Below, piece after piece: positions 35,441 through 43,991 of a DNA stretch of 64,000 nucleotides. The translations under genes were made by a program, and so were the position numbers. Where the stretch lies: contig CACMBV010000009.1 of assembly GCA_902612125.1 (NCBI GenBank), positions 17,473-81,472 on the forward strand, in the 5' to 3' direction. The notes under the pieces were generated by a model. The model did not search any database and was not told the DNA's origin. It worked only from the letters and a program-made list of their open reading frames with translations. The first letter of the stretch is position 1. Each line of letters begins with the position of its first letter. The DNA is from an uncultured Verrucomicrobiota bacterium. Lineage in GTDB: Bacteria; Verrucomicrobiota; Verrucomicrobiia; Opitutales; Seribacteraceae.

Positions 35441-37636
35441 TTATTGAAATCGTAAAGTTGGACCAACCGGTAGTCTATGAAGTGTATAATCAGGGTGAAG
35501 ATCGGCAAAGGAAGGTATCGGGAAAATCTGAGAGGGGTTATCTTTTTTTATAAGCACGCTTCTCACTATTGTGACGAGGGGATTTACCAGGGGAGATAAT
35601 CCATCGAATGCCACATCGTCATGGAAGTGATCACCATCATCAGTACAAGTTGTCATTGTAAGCATGTAGAGATGATTATTGAAAAGTTGGACAGGTTTTT
35701 TTAATTCGAAATAGCGGAATTCATGGTCAAGCAGTCCAGGTTTTTCTGGGGTAAGCACAACGGAGGAAAGCTCTTCAGTTAAACTATGGTTGATTTTCCA
35801 AAGAGTGATTTCATGGTCATTCTCAAGGGATCTAGGTCTGGCTCCCGTTCGGCTGGGTTGGTCGGAGATGAGTTCTGTGGGAAGTCCGCGTGCATCTCGG
35901 ACAGGCAGTTCACGGTCATGATCATCCCACATGCCGAGGTGGCTTACTATTTGGTCAATGTTGAGCTTAAACTGAAAGCCAATCAAGCCTGTGACATCAT
36001 TTCTCAAATTATGCCAACCATCATCAACAATTAAGTTCTTGCTTTGAGAGTCATTTAAATCACGAGAGTATCCTTGGTTGTGGATTTTAATTAGTTTGGT
36101 AACCATTCGCTGGGTTTCATCATCTATTTTGGAAAAGTCTGCATTTTCATATGGATCTTGATTAAGATCATAACAGGCAACGGAGGTTGCAGTGCCTTGC
36201 GTACCCTTTGGGGTCCAAGCTTGAGCAAGACCACCTTGCACGATTACCTTTTTCGATTTCTGTCTGATGGCAATTGCATCATTTTCATAGGGTGGACCCA
36301 AATGACAAAAGAAGTATCGCGGCCGTGGGTCTTCCAGTTTCGGGTCAACCCAGTAGGTAAAAGATTGCAAACTATCCAGGGCTTCAGAGGGCCCTAAGTC
36401 ATCGCCTATGATTTCGGCCAAGGTGGCGAAAAGATCGGTAAGAGAAAAAAGATTTCGGTTGGTAAGGCCCTGATCAAACCTGTTTTTCCAGGAGAGAATG
36501 AAGGGAACTCGATGCCCACCTTCCCAAATTTTGGCTTTTTTACCTCTTAGTCCGCCGCTCTCTTCATTTGTTCCAGAGTTGTCACCCACATTGGGTCCGT
36601 TATCGCTTGTGAAAATGATCAGGGTGTTATCGATGAGTGGGTGACCGGGATTTCTGGGATCGTCAGTCTCTTGAAGTATTCTTAATAGTGCACCGAAAGC
36701 GATATCATTTTCAAGAATCATGTCTCCTCTCTCGCCCCCTCCTGCACCATCCGTAAAACGACTTTCTCCCTTAACAGACTTATCATCAATGGTTTGGGGC
36801 ACGGCATAATCTCCATCCACATTTCTCTGATAATGATTGGCCGCGGGTACATAATATAAAAAGAATGGAGATTTCTTCGCCGCGGCTTTACGGATAAATT
36901 GAAGTCCATTTTTTAGAAACTCCGGACCAATTTCACTTAAATTCCAATCAGGTCCATATAAAACCTGACCTTCTCGGTGAATTATTCCGCCCCATTGCAT
37001 TTTCGAACGGTCCGCAAAAGTCCATTTATCATCCCGAATGAAAATTCTTGGCTCCGTATCAAGTGAATCCTCGGTGTTACCCGGAACACCGAAAAACTCC
37101 ATAAATCCATGATGGGTAGGCCCGTCTAAAATGGGCCTGGTGAAATCGACATCTTTATAATCAAATTCATCCGCAGGTTTTCCGTGCCCATCATCGAAGT
37201 CCATGCCCACATGATATTTACCCACGGCTCCGGTGTAATAGCCATTACGTTGAAGCATTTCAGGCAAGGTAATCAACGATTTATGAATCATGGGTCTGTT
37301 TGGCCCGTGCGGAAGCCAACCTTGTTTTTTGAGATAAGATCTGTGAGCAAGTCGACCTGTCAGAAGAGAATATCGGGTGGAACTGCACATCGACGCGGGT
37401 GCATGGGCATCGGTAAAAATCATTCCTCGTTTTGAAAACTTTTCTATATTTGGGGTCTTTAGGGTTTTTGAAATGGGTGCTGCGTTCTTGAGCAATGAAA
37501 AGCCCAGGTATGCACTGGTGTCTCCAATACCCATGTCGTCGGCCATAAAGAATAAGATGTTTGGTTTGGGCGATTCCGCCAAAATGGCAAAACTAGAAAC
37601 GAAAAAAAAGCTGACCCAGTAGACATAAGATCTCAT
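35441..37636 (-). CDS. Secreted sulfatase with atypical CSSTR maturation motif
   Basis: About 731 residues from ATG 37636 (signal peptide MRSYVYWVSFFFVSSFAILA); the frame is open 17 codons further. Type I sulfatase features: NILFFMADDMGIGDTSAY gives the first calcium ligands, IFTSDNGPNVGDNSG the second pair, and YYTGAVGKYHVGMD the Lys/His block. The segment ASMCSSTRYSLLTGR contains the position converted to formylglycine (C84) but reads C-S-S-T-R instead of C-x-P-x-R. The C-terminal ~200 residues are a beta-rich extension. It would cleave sulfate esters from a glycan if matured. It lies 37 bp before the GH127 gene on the same strand. Confidence 0.85.
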   Translation of the reverse strand: MRSYVYWVSFFFVSSFAILAESPKPNILFFMADDMGIGDTSAYLGFSLLKNAAPISKTLKTPNIEKFSKRGMIFTDAHAPASMCSSTRYSLLTGRLAHRSYLKKQGWLPHGPNRPMIHKSLITLPEMLQRNGYYTGAVGKYHVGMDFDDGHGKPADEFDYKDVDFTRPILDGPTHHGFMEFFGVPGNTEDSLDTEPRIFIRDDKWTFADRSKMQWGGIIHREGQVLYGPDWNLSEIGPEFLKNGLQFIRKAAAKKSPFFLYYVPAANHYQRNVDGDYAVPQTIDDKSVKGESRFTDGAGGGERGDMILENDIAFGALLRILQETDDPRNPGHPLIDNTLIIFTSDNGPNVGDNSGTNEESGGLRGKKAKIWEGGHRVPFILSWKNRFDQGLTNRNLFSLTDLFATLAEIIGDDLGPSEALDSLQSFTYWVDPKLEDPRPRYFFCHLGPPYENDAIAIRQKSKKVIVQGGLAQAWTPKGTQGTATSVACYDLNQDPYENADFSKIDDETQRMVTKLIKIHNQGYSRDLNDSQSKNLIVDDGWHNLRNDVTGLIGFQFKLNIDQIVSHLGMWDDHDRELPVRDARGLPTELISDQPSRTGARPRSLENDHEITLWKINHSLTEELSSVVLTPEKPGLLDHEFRYFELKKPVQLFNNHLYMLTMTTCTDDGDHFHDDVAFDGLSPLVNPLVTIVRSVLIKKDNPSQIFPIPSFADLHPDYTLHRLPVGPTLRFQ

Positions 37637-37775
37637 CAAAATAATACATGACCTGTAGCCGATGCGTTTGCTTGGGTTTCTCAACATAAATTAGACAAAC
37701 AAGGTTTACTAGTATCAAAGTCAATTTGATATATCAACTTGTATTCATATATCAAAATCCTGATTTAGGACACTT

Positions 37776-38564
37776 TCATTTTTTGGAAATCGAATAAAGC
37801 CAATTCCATAGCTTATCCGAACTCCAGCAATCTAGCCATGAATTATGACCCCGATCCTTGATTTCAGAATATTTTGGTGTGCCCCCTGCCTTTTCTATGG
37901 CATCAATCATCTCACGAGACCTAGATGGCTTGATCACCTTGTCTTGATCTCCATGCCATGCCCAAATGGGAATTTTCGTAAGTTTATGGGCCAGCGAAAC
38001 ATCACCTCCGCCACAGATGGGAACAGCGGCGGCAAAGAAATTGGGTTTTCTTTGAATGGCGTCCCAGGTTCCATAGCCGCCCATGGAAAGGCCCATCACA
38101 TAAATTCGATTACGGTCGACCTGATTTTTCTGATCATTAATGTAAGTATCTACCATCTGTAAAGCCATGCTCATAGAATCCGAGATTTTGGGCATACTAT
38201 GGCCGAGGAGCGACCAGTGGACATTAACCCATCTTTCATCCTTTGGCACCTGCCCTGCAAATAAATGGGATTTAAATTTTGTTCGCACGCCTGCTTTTTC
38301 AAAAGCCGCCAACCCTCCTGCATCGAGAAGTTGATCCTTGTTGTTGTTACCACGACCCCCTGCTCCGTGAAAAAAAACGAGAAGAGGGTATTTTTTGCCT
38401 TTTTCCATTTTTTCCGGGGTAGCTGTTCGGTATAGAAAAGTTTTTTCTTCATCTTTTTCAAATAGATGTGGGATGTAGAAGTTGAGCATTGTATCGATTG
38501 ATTTCGAAGAAGCTGATTGAAAAAAAATAAAGCAGAAGCTGAAAGCCCAAATATTAATGTTCAT
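37776..38564 (-). CDS. Secreted PHB-depolymerase/dienelactone-hydrolase-like esterase
   Basis: About 262 residues from ATG 38564, which opens a signal peptide (MNINIWAFSFCFIFFQSAS); the frame extends 13 codons upstream. It is an alpha/beta hydrolase with VFFHGAGGRG (oxyanion region), nucleophile elbow GLSMGG, acid residue in WHGDQDKVIKPS and histidine in DRGHNSWLD. This is the LpqC/PHB depolymerase-like esterase class often encoded with carbohydrate-degradation genes to remove acyl groups from polysaccharides. It is first in the minus-strand catabolic block and divergent from the Fur-family gene, with about 107 bp between starts. Confidence 0.85.
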   Translation of the reverse strand: MNINIWAFSFCFIFFQSASSKSIDTMLNFYIPHLFEKDEEKTFLYRTATPEKMEKGKKYPLLVFFHGAGGRGNNNKDQLLDAGGLAAFEKAGVRTKFKSHLFAGQVPKDERWVNVHWSLLGHSMPKISDSMSMALQMVDTYINDQKNQVDRNRIYVMGLSMGGYGTWDAIQRKPNFFAAAVPICGGGDVSLAHKLTKIPIWAWHGDQDKVIKPSRSREMIDAIEKAGGTPKYSEIKDRGHNSWLDCWSSDKLWNWLYSISKK

Positions 38565-38671
38565 TTTTATGGTGCTAGCCTGTGCAAAGATTTGCATCAA
38601 CAAGAAAAGATGGTTGCGGAAGATGCTTTCTATTTATTTGATCGGAGAAGTTTCATCAAATTAAGAGTCAA

Positions 38672-39088
38672 ATGTCAGATCCAATCACAAAAGCGATTTC
38701 TGTTCTTCGAGAAAAAGGTTTACGGATTACCGAGCAAAGAAAAGCCATTCTGGAGGTATTGTCCAAAGCTGATTCTCCTATTTCTGCCGAAGAAAACCAT
38801 GCAATGCTGGTAGCCAGTCAGTGTGACCTGGTAACGGTTTATCGCTCCTTGGAGCAATTTGTCAAAGCAGGTGTGGTTGAACTTGGAGTAAGGGAAAATG
38901 GGACTAAGGTATATTGTTTCGGTCACGGCCATGGACATCACCATCATCTAACCTGTAGAATGTGCGGTGATTCAGAACGGGTTGATGTGTGTATGAAAAA
39001 TGAACTGGAAGAAATTGCACGAGGGTATGGCTATCAGGAAGTAACTCATGTGATGGAAGTTTTTGGAGTCTGCCCATCATGTAGCTGA
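38672..39088 (+). CDS. Fur-family transcriptional regulator
   Basis: A 138-residue Fur/Zur-type repressor. The N-terminal winged helix (LREKGLRITEQRKAILEVL, then DLVTVYRSLEQFVKAGVV) is typical. The metal-binding hinge is rich in histidine (HGHGHHHHLTCRMCG). The structural zinc site can be built from CRMC and CPSC at the C-terminus. Metal specificity cannot be told. It may regulate itself or the divergent esterase gene, but no clear inverted Fur box was found between them. The gene stands alone. Confidence 0.92.
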   Translation: MSDPITKAISVLREKGLRITEQRKAILEVLSKADSPISAEENHAMLVASQCDLVTVYRSLEQFVKAGVVELGVRENGTKVYCFGHGHGHHHHLTCRMCGDSERVDVCMKNELEEIARGYGYQEVTHVMEVFGVCPSCS

Positions 39089-39425
39089 AGTGGTGAAGAC
39101 AGTCTAACTTATTTCTAAAATTCCCTTGGACATAGACATCGTCCTTGCAAGATTTGATTCTTCTTGTCGGTCAAACAACTCCTTAGAAAAAATTCCACCT
39201 TAATAATTACCCCATTTATTATGGTTTTTATGGTTTTACTTTTCGAAAATTAAAGAATCTGCCACTGTAATCTTGGCCAAAATAAATTCTCATGGTGGAC
39301 TCTCTTTATGTTGCAACATTTTCTCCTCGGAATAATATTAAAACACCTAATCTCGATAGACCTTCGGCAGAACTTCCCCTTACAAAACAAACCCTTATGC
39401 TCTAATTAAGTAACATCAAAAAAAT
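39089..39425. other. 337-bp intergenic region upstream of the oxidoreductase gene
   Basis: No gene is visible. It contains a plausible sigma-70-type promoter at 39311-39338, listed separately, and otherwise AT-rich sequence. I found no Fur-box-like palindrome despite the neighbouring Fur-family gene. Confidence 0.5.
39311..39338 (+). promoter_or_regulatory. Candidate sigma-70-type promoter
   Basis: TTGCAA (39311-39316) and TAATAT (39333-39338) are separated by 16 bases and lie about 88 bases before the start of the Gfo/Idh/MocA gene. Both hexamers match the consensus at four or more positions. Prediction by eye only. Confidence 0.4.
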
Positions 39426-40760
39426 ATGAACGAAAAAGATATCGTAACCCGCAGAAAATTTATCGGAACTTCGGCTCTTGCCGGAGCAGCCGCGAGTTTC
39501 CCTTATGTTGCTCGTGGAGAAGACCTCAAGAGCGACACGATCCGTGTGGCTGCCATCGGTCTTGGAGGAAGGGGCTCAGGTGCTGTGTCTCAGATTTTAG
39601 ACGCACCGAAGGACCTTGAAAAAGAGAAAGGAATTCGTTGCAACACCAAGTTGGTTGCGGTTGCGGATGCGTTTCCCGAAAAAGCCACCCGAAAGATTGA
39701 TGGTTTTAAAAAGAAATATGGTGAGGAACGCATCGATGTTGAAGGCAAAATCTTTGGTGGGATTGATGGCTACAAACAAGCAATCAATGAAGATGTGGAT
39801 ATGGTAGTGATTGCCACTCCTCCAGGATTTAAGCCCCAGCAGTTTGAATATGCGATCAATCAGGGCAAAAAAGTTTTTATGGAGAAACCTGTTGCCAGTG
39901 ACGTGGCGGGCGTACGCCGAGTTCTTGAAGCCTCGAAGAAGGCAAAAGAAAAGGGATTGAATGTTGGTATTGGTTTACAGAGAAGGCACGAGGAAAGATA
40001 TATCAATACGGTTAAGCAACTGCAGGATGGTGCGATTGGGGACATCAACCTCCTTCGTGTTTATTGGAATGGGGGCGGAATTTGGCATCGTGCCAAACAG
40101 GAAGGCATGACCGAGATGGAATATCAGGTAAATAACTGGTATCACTTCACCTGGGCATCTGGTGATCAAATTTGTGAACAACACATTCATAACCTTGACA
40201 TCGGTTGTTGGATAAAAGGAATGTATCCAATCAAAGCCAACGGGATGGGTGGTAGCGAGATGCGTATGGGTGGGGATCGTAAGCTTTCCCAAATCTTTGA
40301 CCATACTTTTGTGGAATACACCTTTGAGGATGGCACCAAAATGTACAGCCAAGGGAGACACTTAAAAGGGGGATGGTCGAATGTGTCAGAGTCAGCCCAT
40401 GGTTCCAAGGGCACCTGTGATGTAGCCCGAGCGATTTTTCCATTTGAGGGAGATCCAACCCGTATCACCGGTGCAGCGGGCGGTCATTACCAAGAGCAAA
40501 AAAACTTAATTGAAGCAATGCACAAGGGACAGTATTATAATGAAGCAGATTACGGGGCGATGAGTACCTTTACCGCTGTCCTAGGAAGAGAAGCTTGTTA
40601 TTCCGGAAAGGAAATCATTGCGGATGAACTTATGAAAAAAGGTAGGGACTACGCTCCGGGTATAGATGATTACACCTTTAATACCACGCCACCTGTGGTG
40701 CCGGATGATAACGGTGAATATCCCGTGCCTGCTCCAGGGATATACAGGCCGTTCGCCTAA
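39426..40760 (+). CDS. Tat-exported Gfo/Idh/MocA-family oxidoreductase
   Basis: A 444-residue NAD(P)-dependent oxidoreductase with an N-terminal twin-arginine signal (TRRKFIGTSALAGAAASF). The Rossmann motif is GLGGRGSGAV and the family's EKPVASD block carries the conserved Lys and Pro. A C-terminal alpha/beta domain follows (WASGDQICEQHIHNLDIGCW). Tat export fits cofactor binding before translocation, as in glucose-fructose oxidoreductase. Members in PVC and Bacteroidetes act on sugars or glycosides; the substrate here is unknown. It is a single gene with a candidate promoter upstream and an imperfect terminator downstream. Confidence 0.9.
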   Translation: MNEKDIVTRRKFIGTSALAGAAASFPYVARGEDLKSDTIRVAAIGLGGRGSGAVSQILDAPKDLEKEKGIRCNTKLVAVADAFPEKATRKIDGFKKKYGEERIDVEGKIFGGIDGYKQAINEDVDMVVIATPPGFKPQQFEYAINQGKKVFMEKPVASDVAGVRRVLEASKKAKEKGLNVGIGLQRRHEERYINTVKQLQDGAIGDINLLRVYWNGGGIWHRAKQEGMTEMEYQVNNWYHFTWASGDQICEQHIHNLDIGCWIKGMYPIKANGMGGSEMRMGGDRKLSQIFDHTFVEYTFEDGTKMYSQGRHLKGGWSNVSESAHGSKGTCDVARAIFPFEGDPTRITGAAGGHYQEQKNLIEAMHKGQYYNEADYGAMSTFTAVLGREACYSGKEIIADELMKKGRDYAPGIDDYTFNTTPPVVPDDNGEYPVPAPGIYRPFA

Positions 40761-40781
40761 AATTAGATAACTTCAGGGTTT

Positions 40782-40819
40782 ATCAAAAAGACTCCTTACA
40801 GACAGGGAGGCTTTTTGAT
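40782..40819 (+). terminator. Imperfect intrinsic terminator hairpin
   Basis: ATCAAAAAGACTCC (40782-40795) pairs with GGAGGCTTTTTGAT (40806-40819) with one mismatch and a 10-base loop. The T-run lies inside the descending arm, and the mirror A-run would also allow action on the minus strand. It lies 22 bp after the oxidoreductase gene. Confidence 0.7.
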
Positions 40820-40881
40820 TACACGCATCGGTTAAAAGGAAAATTGCAATCCAGTCTTGGGAATTTTAAGTCTTTTGTTTT

Positions 40882-41418
40882 ATGATTCTATCCGACCGAT
40901 CTATATTGGAAGCTATTAGCACCCATGACATTGTGATTGATCCTTACGACCGTGATTGCCTTGGGACCAATAGTTACGATGTGCATTTATCAAAGTTTTT
41001 AGCTTGTTATATTGACGATATTATTGATGCCAAAAAACACAACCAGGTGGAGCACTTTGAGCTATCCGGGGAAGGCATGATTTTATATCCGGGGAAGACA
41101 TACCTGGGATCGACTGAGGAATACACTGAGACCCGAAAGTATGTTCCTTTTCTTGAAGGCAAATCCAGCGTTGGAAGGCTAGGTATTGATATCCACGCGA
41201 CGGCAGGAAAGGGGGATGTTGGGTTTTGTAATCACTGGACTCTGGAGATCTCCGTTTCTCAACCAGTGAGGGTCTATGCAGGCATGCCCATTGGTCAATT
41301 AATTTATTTCAGGGTGGATGGCGAGGTGGAGGTTGATTACGCCATGAAGTCATCTGCTAAATATAATCAGCGGACTCCAAAGCCAGTTGAATCCATGATG
41401 TGGAAAAACATCTTCTGA
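40882..41418 (+). CDS. dcd: dCTP deaminase
   Basis: A 178-residue member of the dCTP deaminase/dUTPase trimeric fold, which converts dCTP to dUTP for thymidylate synthesis. The signature EGKSSVGRLGIDIHATAG contains the conserved arginine (R99) and HWTLEI contains the catalytic glutamate (E122). The N-terminal LSDRSILEAI and the C-terminal KYNQRTP are also typical. Whether it also hydrolyses dUTP cannot be judged from sequence. It is followed without any gap by the SufU-like gene, whose GTG starts right after its TGA. Confidence 0.93.
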   Translation: MILSDRSILEAISTHDIVIDPYDRDCLGTNSYDVHLSKFLACYIDDIIDAKKHNQVEHFELSGEGMILYPGKTYLGSTEEYTETRKYVPFLEGKSSVGRLGIDIHATAGKGDVGFCNHWTLEISVSQPVRVYAGMPIGQLIYFRVDGEVEVDYAMKSSAKYNQRTPKPVESMMWKNIF

Positions 41419-41835
41419 GTGGCGGAAGACAGCTTACATCGCGAGATTCTCGAAGAGCATGCGAGAAATCCACAATTTGATCATCCGATCACTGATCCTA
41501 CCCATAAGGCTGATTTTAAAAGTACCAAAACTGGCAATATCTGCAATCTCACCGTTAAGGTGGAAGAAGGAAGACTTGTTAAAATCGGTATGAAGGTGCA
41601 AGGGTCAGCCTTAGCTACTGCGAGTGCATCCCTACTTTTTTCAGAATTGAATGAACTAACCCTTGAGGAGGCCCAACATATACATCAGGGAATTTTCAAA
41701 ATTCTTCTGAATGGTGAAATAAACGAACTACCGGGTGATCTATGTGTTTACCAGTCAATTTTGCATTTACCGGAGCGACATGATTGTGCTCTGCTGGCAT
41801 GGAAAGCACTGGGAGAAGCTCTTGCTTTTCAATAA
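41419..41835 (+). CDS. SufU/NifU-like protein missing most cluster ligands
   Basis: A 138-residue protein starting at a GTG immediately after the dcd stop. It aligns along its length with SufU: N-terminal LHREILEEHARNP, VQGSALATASASLL, and C-terminal HDCALLAWKAL. In Bacillus SufU, zinc and persulfide chemistry depends on Cys41, Asp43, Cys66 and Cys128. Here the matching positions are Thr38, Asn40 and Ser63, and only the last cysteine (HDC) remains, although a cysteine at 42 lies close by. It is therefore unlikely to work as a normal SufU sulfur acceptor or IscU scaffold. No other suf or isc gene is nearby. Its end overlaps the convergent helicase gene by 7 bp. Confidence 0.8.
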   Translation: MAEDSLHREILEEHARNPQFDHPITDPTHKADFKSTKTGNICNLTVKVEEGRLVKIGMKVQGSALATASASLLFSELNELTLEEAQHIHQGIFKILLNGEINELPGDLCVYQSILHLPERHDCALLAWKALGEALAFQ

Positions 41836-43937
41836 GAACGACGACCGTGCCTTCCCCCATAACCTCCCGATCCGTACTGATTCCAACCAGAAGATTTTGA
41901 GTAGGCTCGGCCAAAGGACGAATGAGTGTTCAAGAGTTGGTATTTTGTTTCAGGCAATTCCTTAAGAAAACGACTTTGCATTAGCCGTACGGGGGTTCCT
42001 TTTTGGGATGAAAGCATCGGATAAATCATATGAAGAGATTTTTCTGCCCGGGTAGTGGCAACGTAAAAGAGCCTGCGCTCTTCTTCCAAGTCACTCTCTC
42101 CATCAATCGCCCGTTTACCGGGGAACAATCCGTCGGCCAATCCAATGATGAAAACATGAGGGTACTCGAGACCCTTTGATTGATGAATGGTGGAAAGACG
42201 GAGGTATTTTTCGCCTGGGCGAACCACCCGGTCACCTGATTCTGAACTTAGAAGAACAAGTTGCGAAAGCATTTCTGCGAGATTTTGGTGCTTGGAGGCA
42301 AAATCGACCAGGCTTTCCAGGTCCTCTTCCCGTCTGGGCCAGTTTTCATAGGTTCTTCTCAGGTAATCCTGATACCACCCGCAAATGGCCCCTTCCACCA
42401 CCTGAGCAGGGGTTGCCGATTGGGCAAGAGTATGGATATTTTGTAGGGTTTCCGTAACCTCTGACCAATCGTCTTTGGCATCGGCGGGTACCTTTGAATA
42501 AACAACCGGGTCGGCCAGGGTATCAAAAATACTTTTTTGAAGGCTATTTCCCTGCTTTTCGGCATGGAGCAGGAGTTTGGCTGCGGTTTTTTCTCCCACT
42601 TTTGGAAGCAGGCAGATAAATCGGTAAAAAGCCGTGCGATCTCTGGGGTTGATCACGAACCGCAGCTGTGCCACCAGATCCTTAACATGGGCCTGTTCAA
42701 AAAACCTGAGTCCGCTGGTAATGACGAAGGGCATTCCCCGGCGGGAAAGTTCGATCTGTAATTCCATCGCATGAAAGTGAGCACGGTAAAGGATAGCGAT
42801 TTGATCATAATCGATGCCCTGATCGTAGAGTTGTTCGACTTTCGAAAGGACAAAATCGGCTTGTTGATAGGTGTCCATGGTCGGCACCAGCACGGGCAAG
42901 TCCTGATGGGGGCGTGAGGGTTTTAGTATCTTGGAATAACTGGTTTCGACAGCCCGTCTTTGAAGAATTCCATTGGCAAGTTCAAGAATTTCGGGCGAGC
43001 TCCGGTAGTTGGTCTCGATTTTAAAAATTTTGGTGCCGGGGTGCCGTTCGGGAAAACTCATGATTTGATCGAGATCGGCACCACGCCAGGTGTAGATACA
43101 TTGGGCATCGTCGCCTACCGCCATGATCTGGTGGTTGGAGGCAATTTTATCAACGATGCGGGCTTGAAGTGAATTAACATCCTGATATTCATCCACCAAT
43201 ACATGCGAAAATCTCTGTTGATAATATTCCGCCGCCTCTTGGTTATTTTCCATAACTTCCAGCCAGTAAACCAAAAGGTCATCATAATCCGCCAATCCTC
43301 TTTCGAGTTTGGTTTGTTGGTATATCCGGGCAAATGAATCGATCTTCGAACAAAGCTCCATGTTGCTAGGATAACGACCTTTAGCCACTTCCTCAAAGGA
43401 TGCACCGATGTTTCTGGAGAAGCTTAGTAATCCCTTGATCGGTTTGGCTTTAGGGTTTTCTTTGGATTTGAAAAAGCCAGGATCCAAGTCGCGAATCACT
43501 TCATTGAGCAGAGAGTCTGAATCTCCGTCATCAAGAATGGTAAAACTTTTTGTCAAGCCTATGCTGTCACCAAATGAACGCAATACCTGACCTCCAACAT
43601 GGTGAAATGTACCGCCAAGAAAACGGTGGGCACCCATGTCAGTCAGTTCTTCAACCCGTTCAAGCATCTGTTTGGATGCTTTGTTGGTGAAAGTAAGCAA
43701 AAGGATGGATTCCGGGGTGACACCGTTTTGTAATAGATAAGCCACCCGGTAGGTGAGTGTTCTTGTTTTTCCTGAACCGGCACCGGCCAGTACCAAGGCG
43801 GGTCCGTCTTCCGCGGTCACCGCGGCCAGTTGGTCGGCATTGAGTTCTCTAGTGAAATCAATGGCCGACTGGGTATTGCGGGGTACGGATGGGGGAGGGC
43901 CAAACACATCGTCATCATCATCTTCATAATCGTACAC
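41829..43937 (-). CDS. ATP-dependent DNA helicase, UvrD/PcrA/Rep family
   Basis: A 702-residue superfamily 1A 3'-5' helicase starting at GTG. A short acidic leader (YDYEDDDDD) precedes motif Q (LNADQLAAV), Walker A AGAGSGKT (51-58), motif II VDEYQD with DDAQCIYTWRGA following, and the late motifs HQSKGLEYPHVFIIG and EEERRLFYVATTRA. It unwinds DNA during repair and replication restart; UvrD and PcrA cannot be told apart by eye. The C-terminal tail is Gly/Ser/Tyr-rich. Its gene is downstream of proB in a minus-strand run and its 3' end overlaps the SufU-like gene by 7 bp. Confidence 0.92.
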   Translation of the reverse strand: MYDYEDDDDDVFGPPPSVPRNTQSAIDFTRELNADQLAAVTAEDGPALVLAGAGSGKTRTLTYRVAYLLQNGVTPESILLLTFTNKASKQMLERVEELTDMGAHRFLGGTFHHVGGQVLRSFGDSIGLTKSFTILDDGDSDSLLNEVIRDLDPGFFKSKENPKAKPIKGLLSFSRNIGASFEEVAKGRYPSNMELCSKIDSFARIYQQTKLERGLADYDDLLVYWLEVMENNQEAAEYYQQRFSHVLVDEYQDVNSLQARIVDKIASNHQIMAVGDDAQCIYTWRGADLDQIMSFPERHPGTKIFKIETNYRSSPEILELANGILQRRAVETSYSKILKPSRPHQDLPVLVPTMDTYQQADFVLSKVEQLYDQGIDYDQIAILYRAHFHAMELQIELSRRGMPFVITSGLRFFEQAHVKDLVAQLRFVINPRDRTAFYRFICLLPKVGEKTAAKLLLHAEKQGNSLQKSIFDTLADPVVYSKVPADAKDDWSEVTETLQNIHTLAQSATPAQVVEGAICGWYQDYLRRTYENWPRREEDLESLVDFASKHQNLAEMLSQLVLLSSESGDRVVRPGEKYLRLSTIHQSKGLEYPHVFIIGLADGLFPGKRAIDGESDLEEERRLFYVATTRAEKSLHMIYPMLSSQKGTPVRLMQSRFLKELPETKYQLLNTHSSFGRAYSKSSGWNQYGSGGYGGRHGRRSY

Positions 43938-43991
43938 GGAATTAGCTTTCGCTCAATTGATCCTTCCGTTCAAGCGTATTCAATTCACATC

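Noticed and set aside
41829..41835. Seven-base overlap of convergent genes as a possible frameshift or assembly artefact
   Set aside because: Both genes keep full-length, family-typical C-termini, so the overlap is ordinary compaction.
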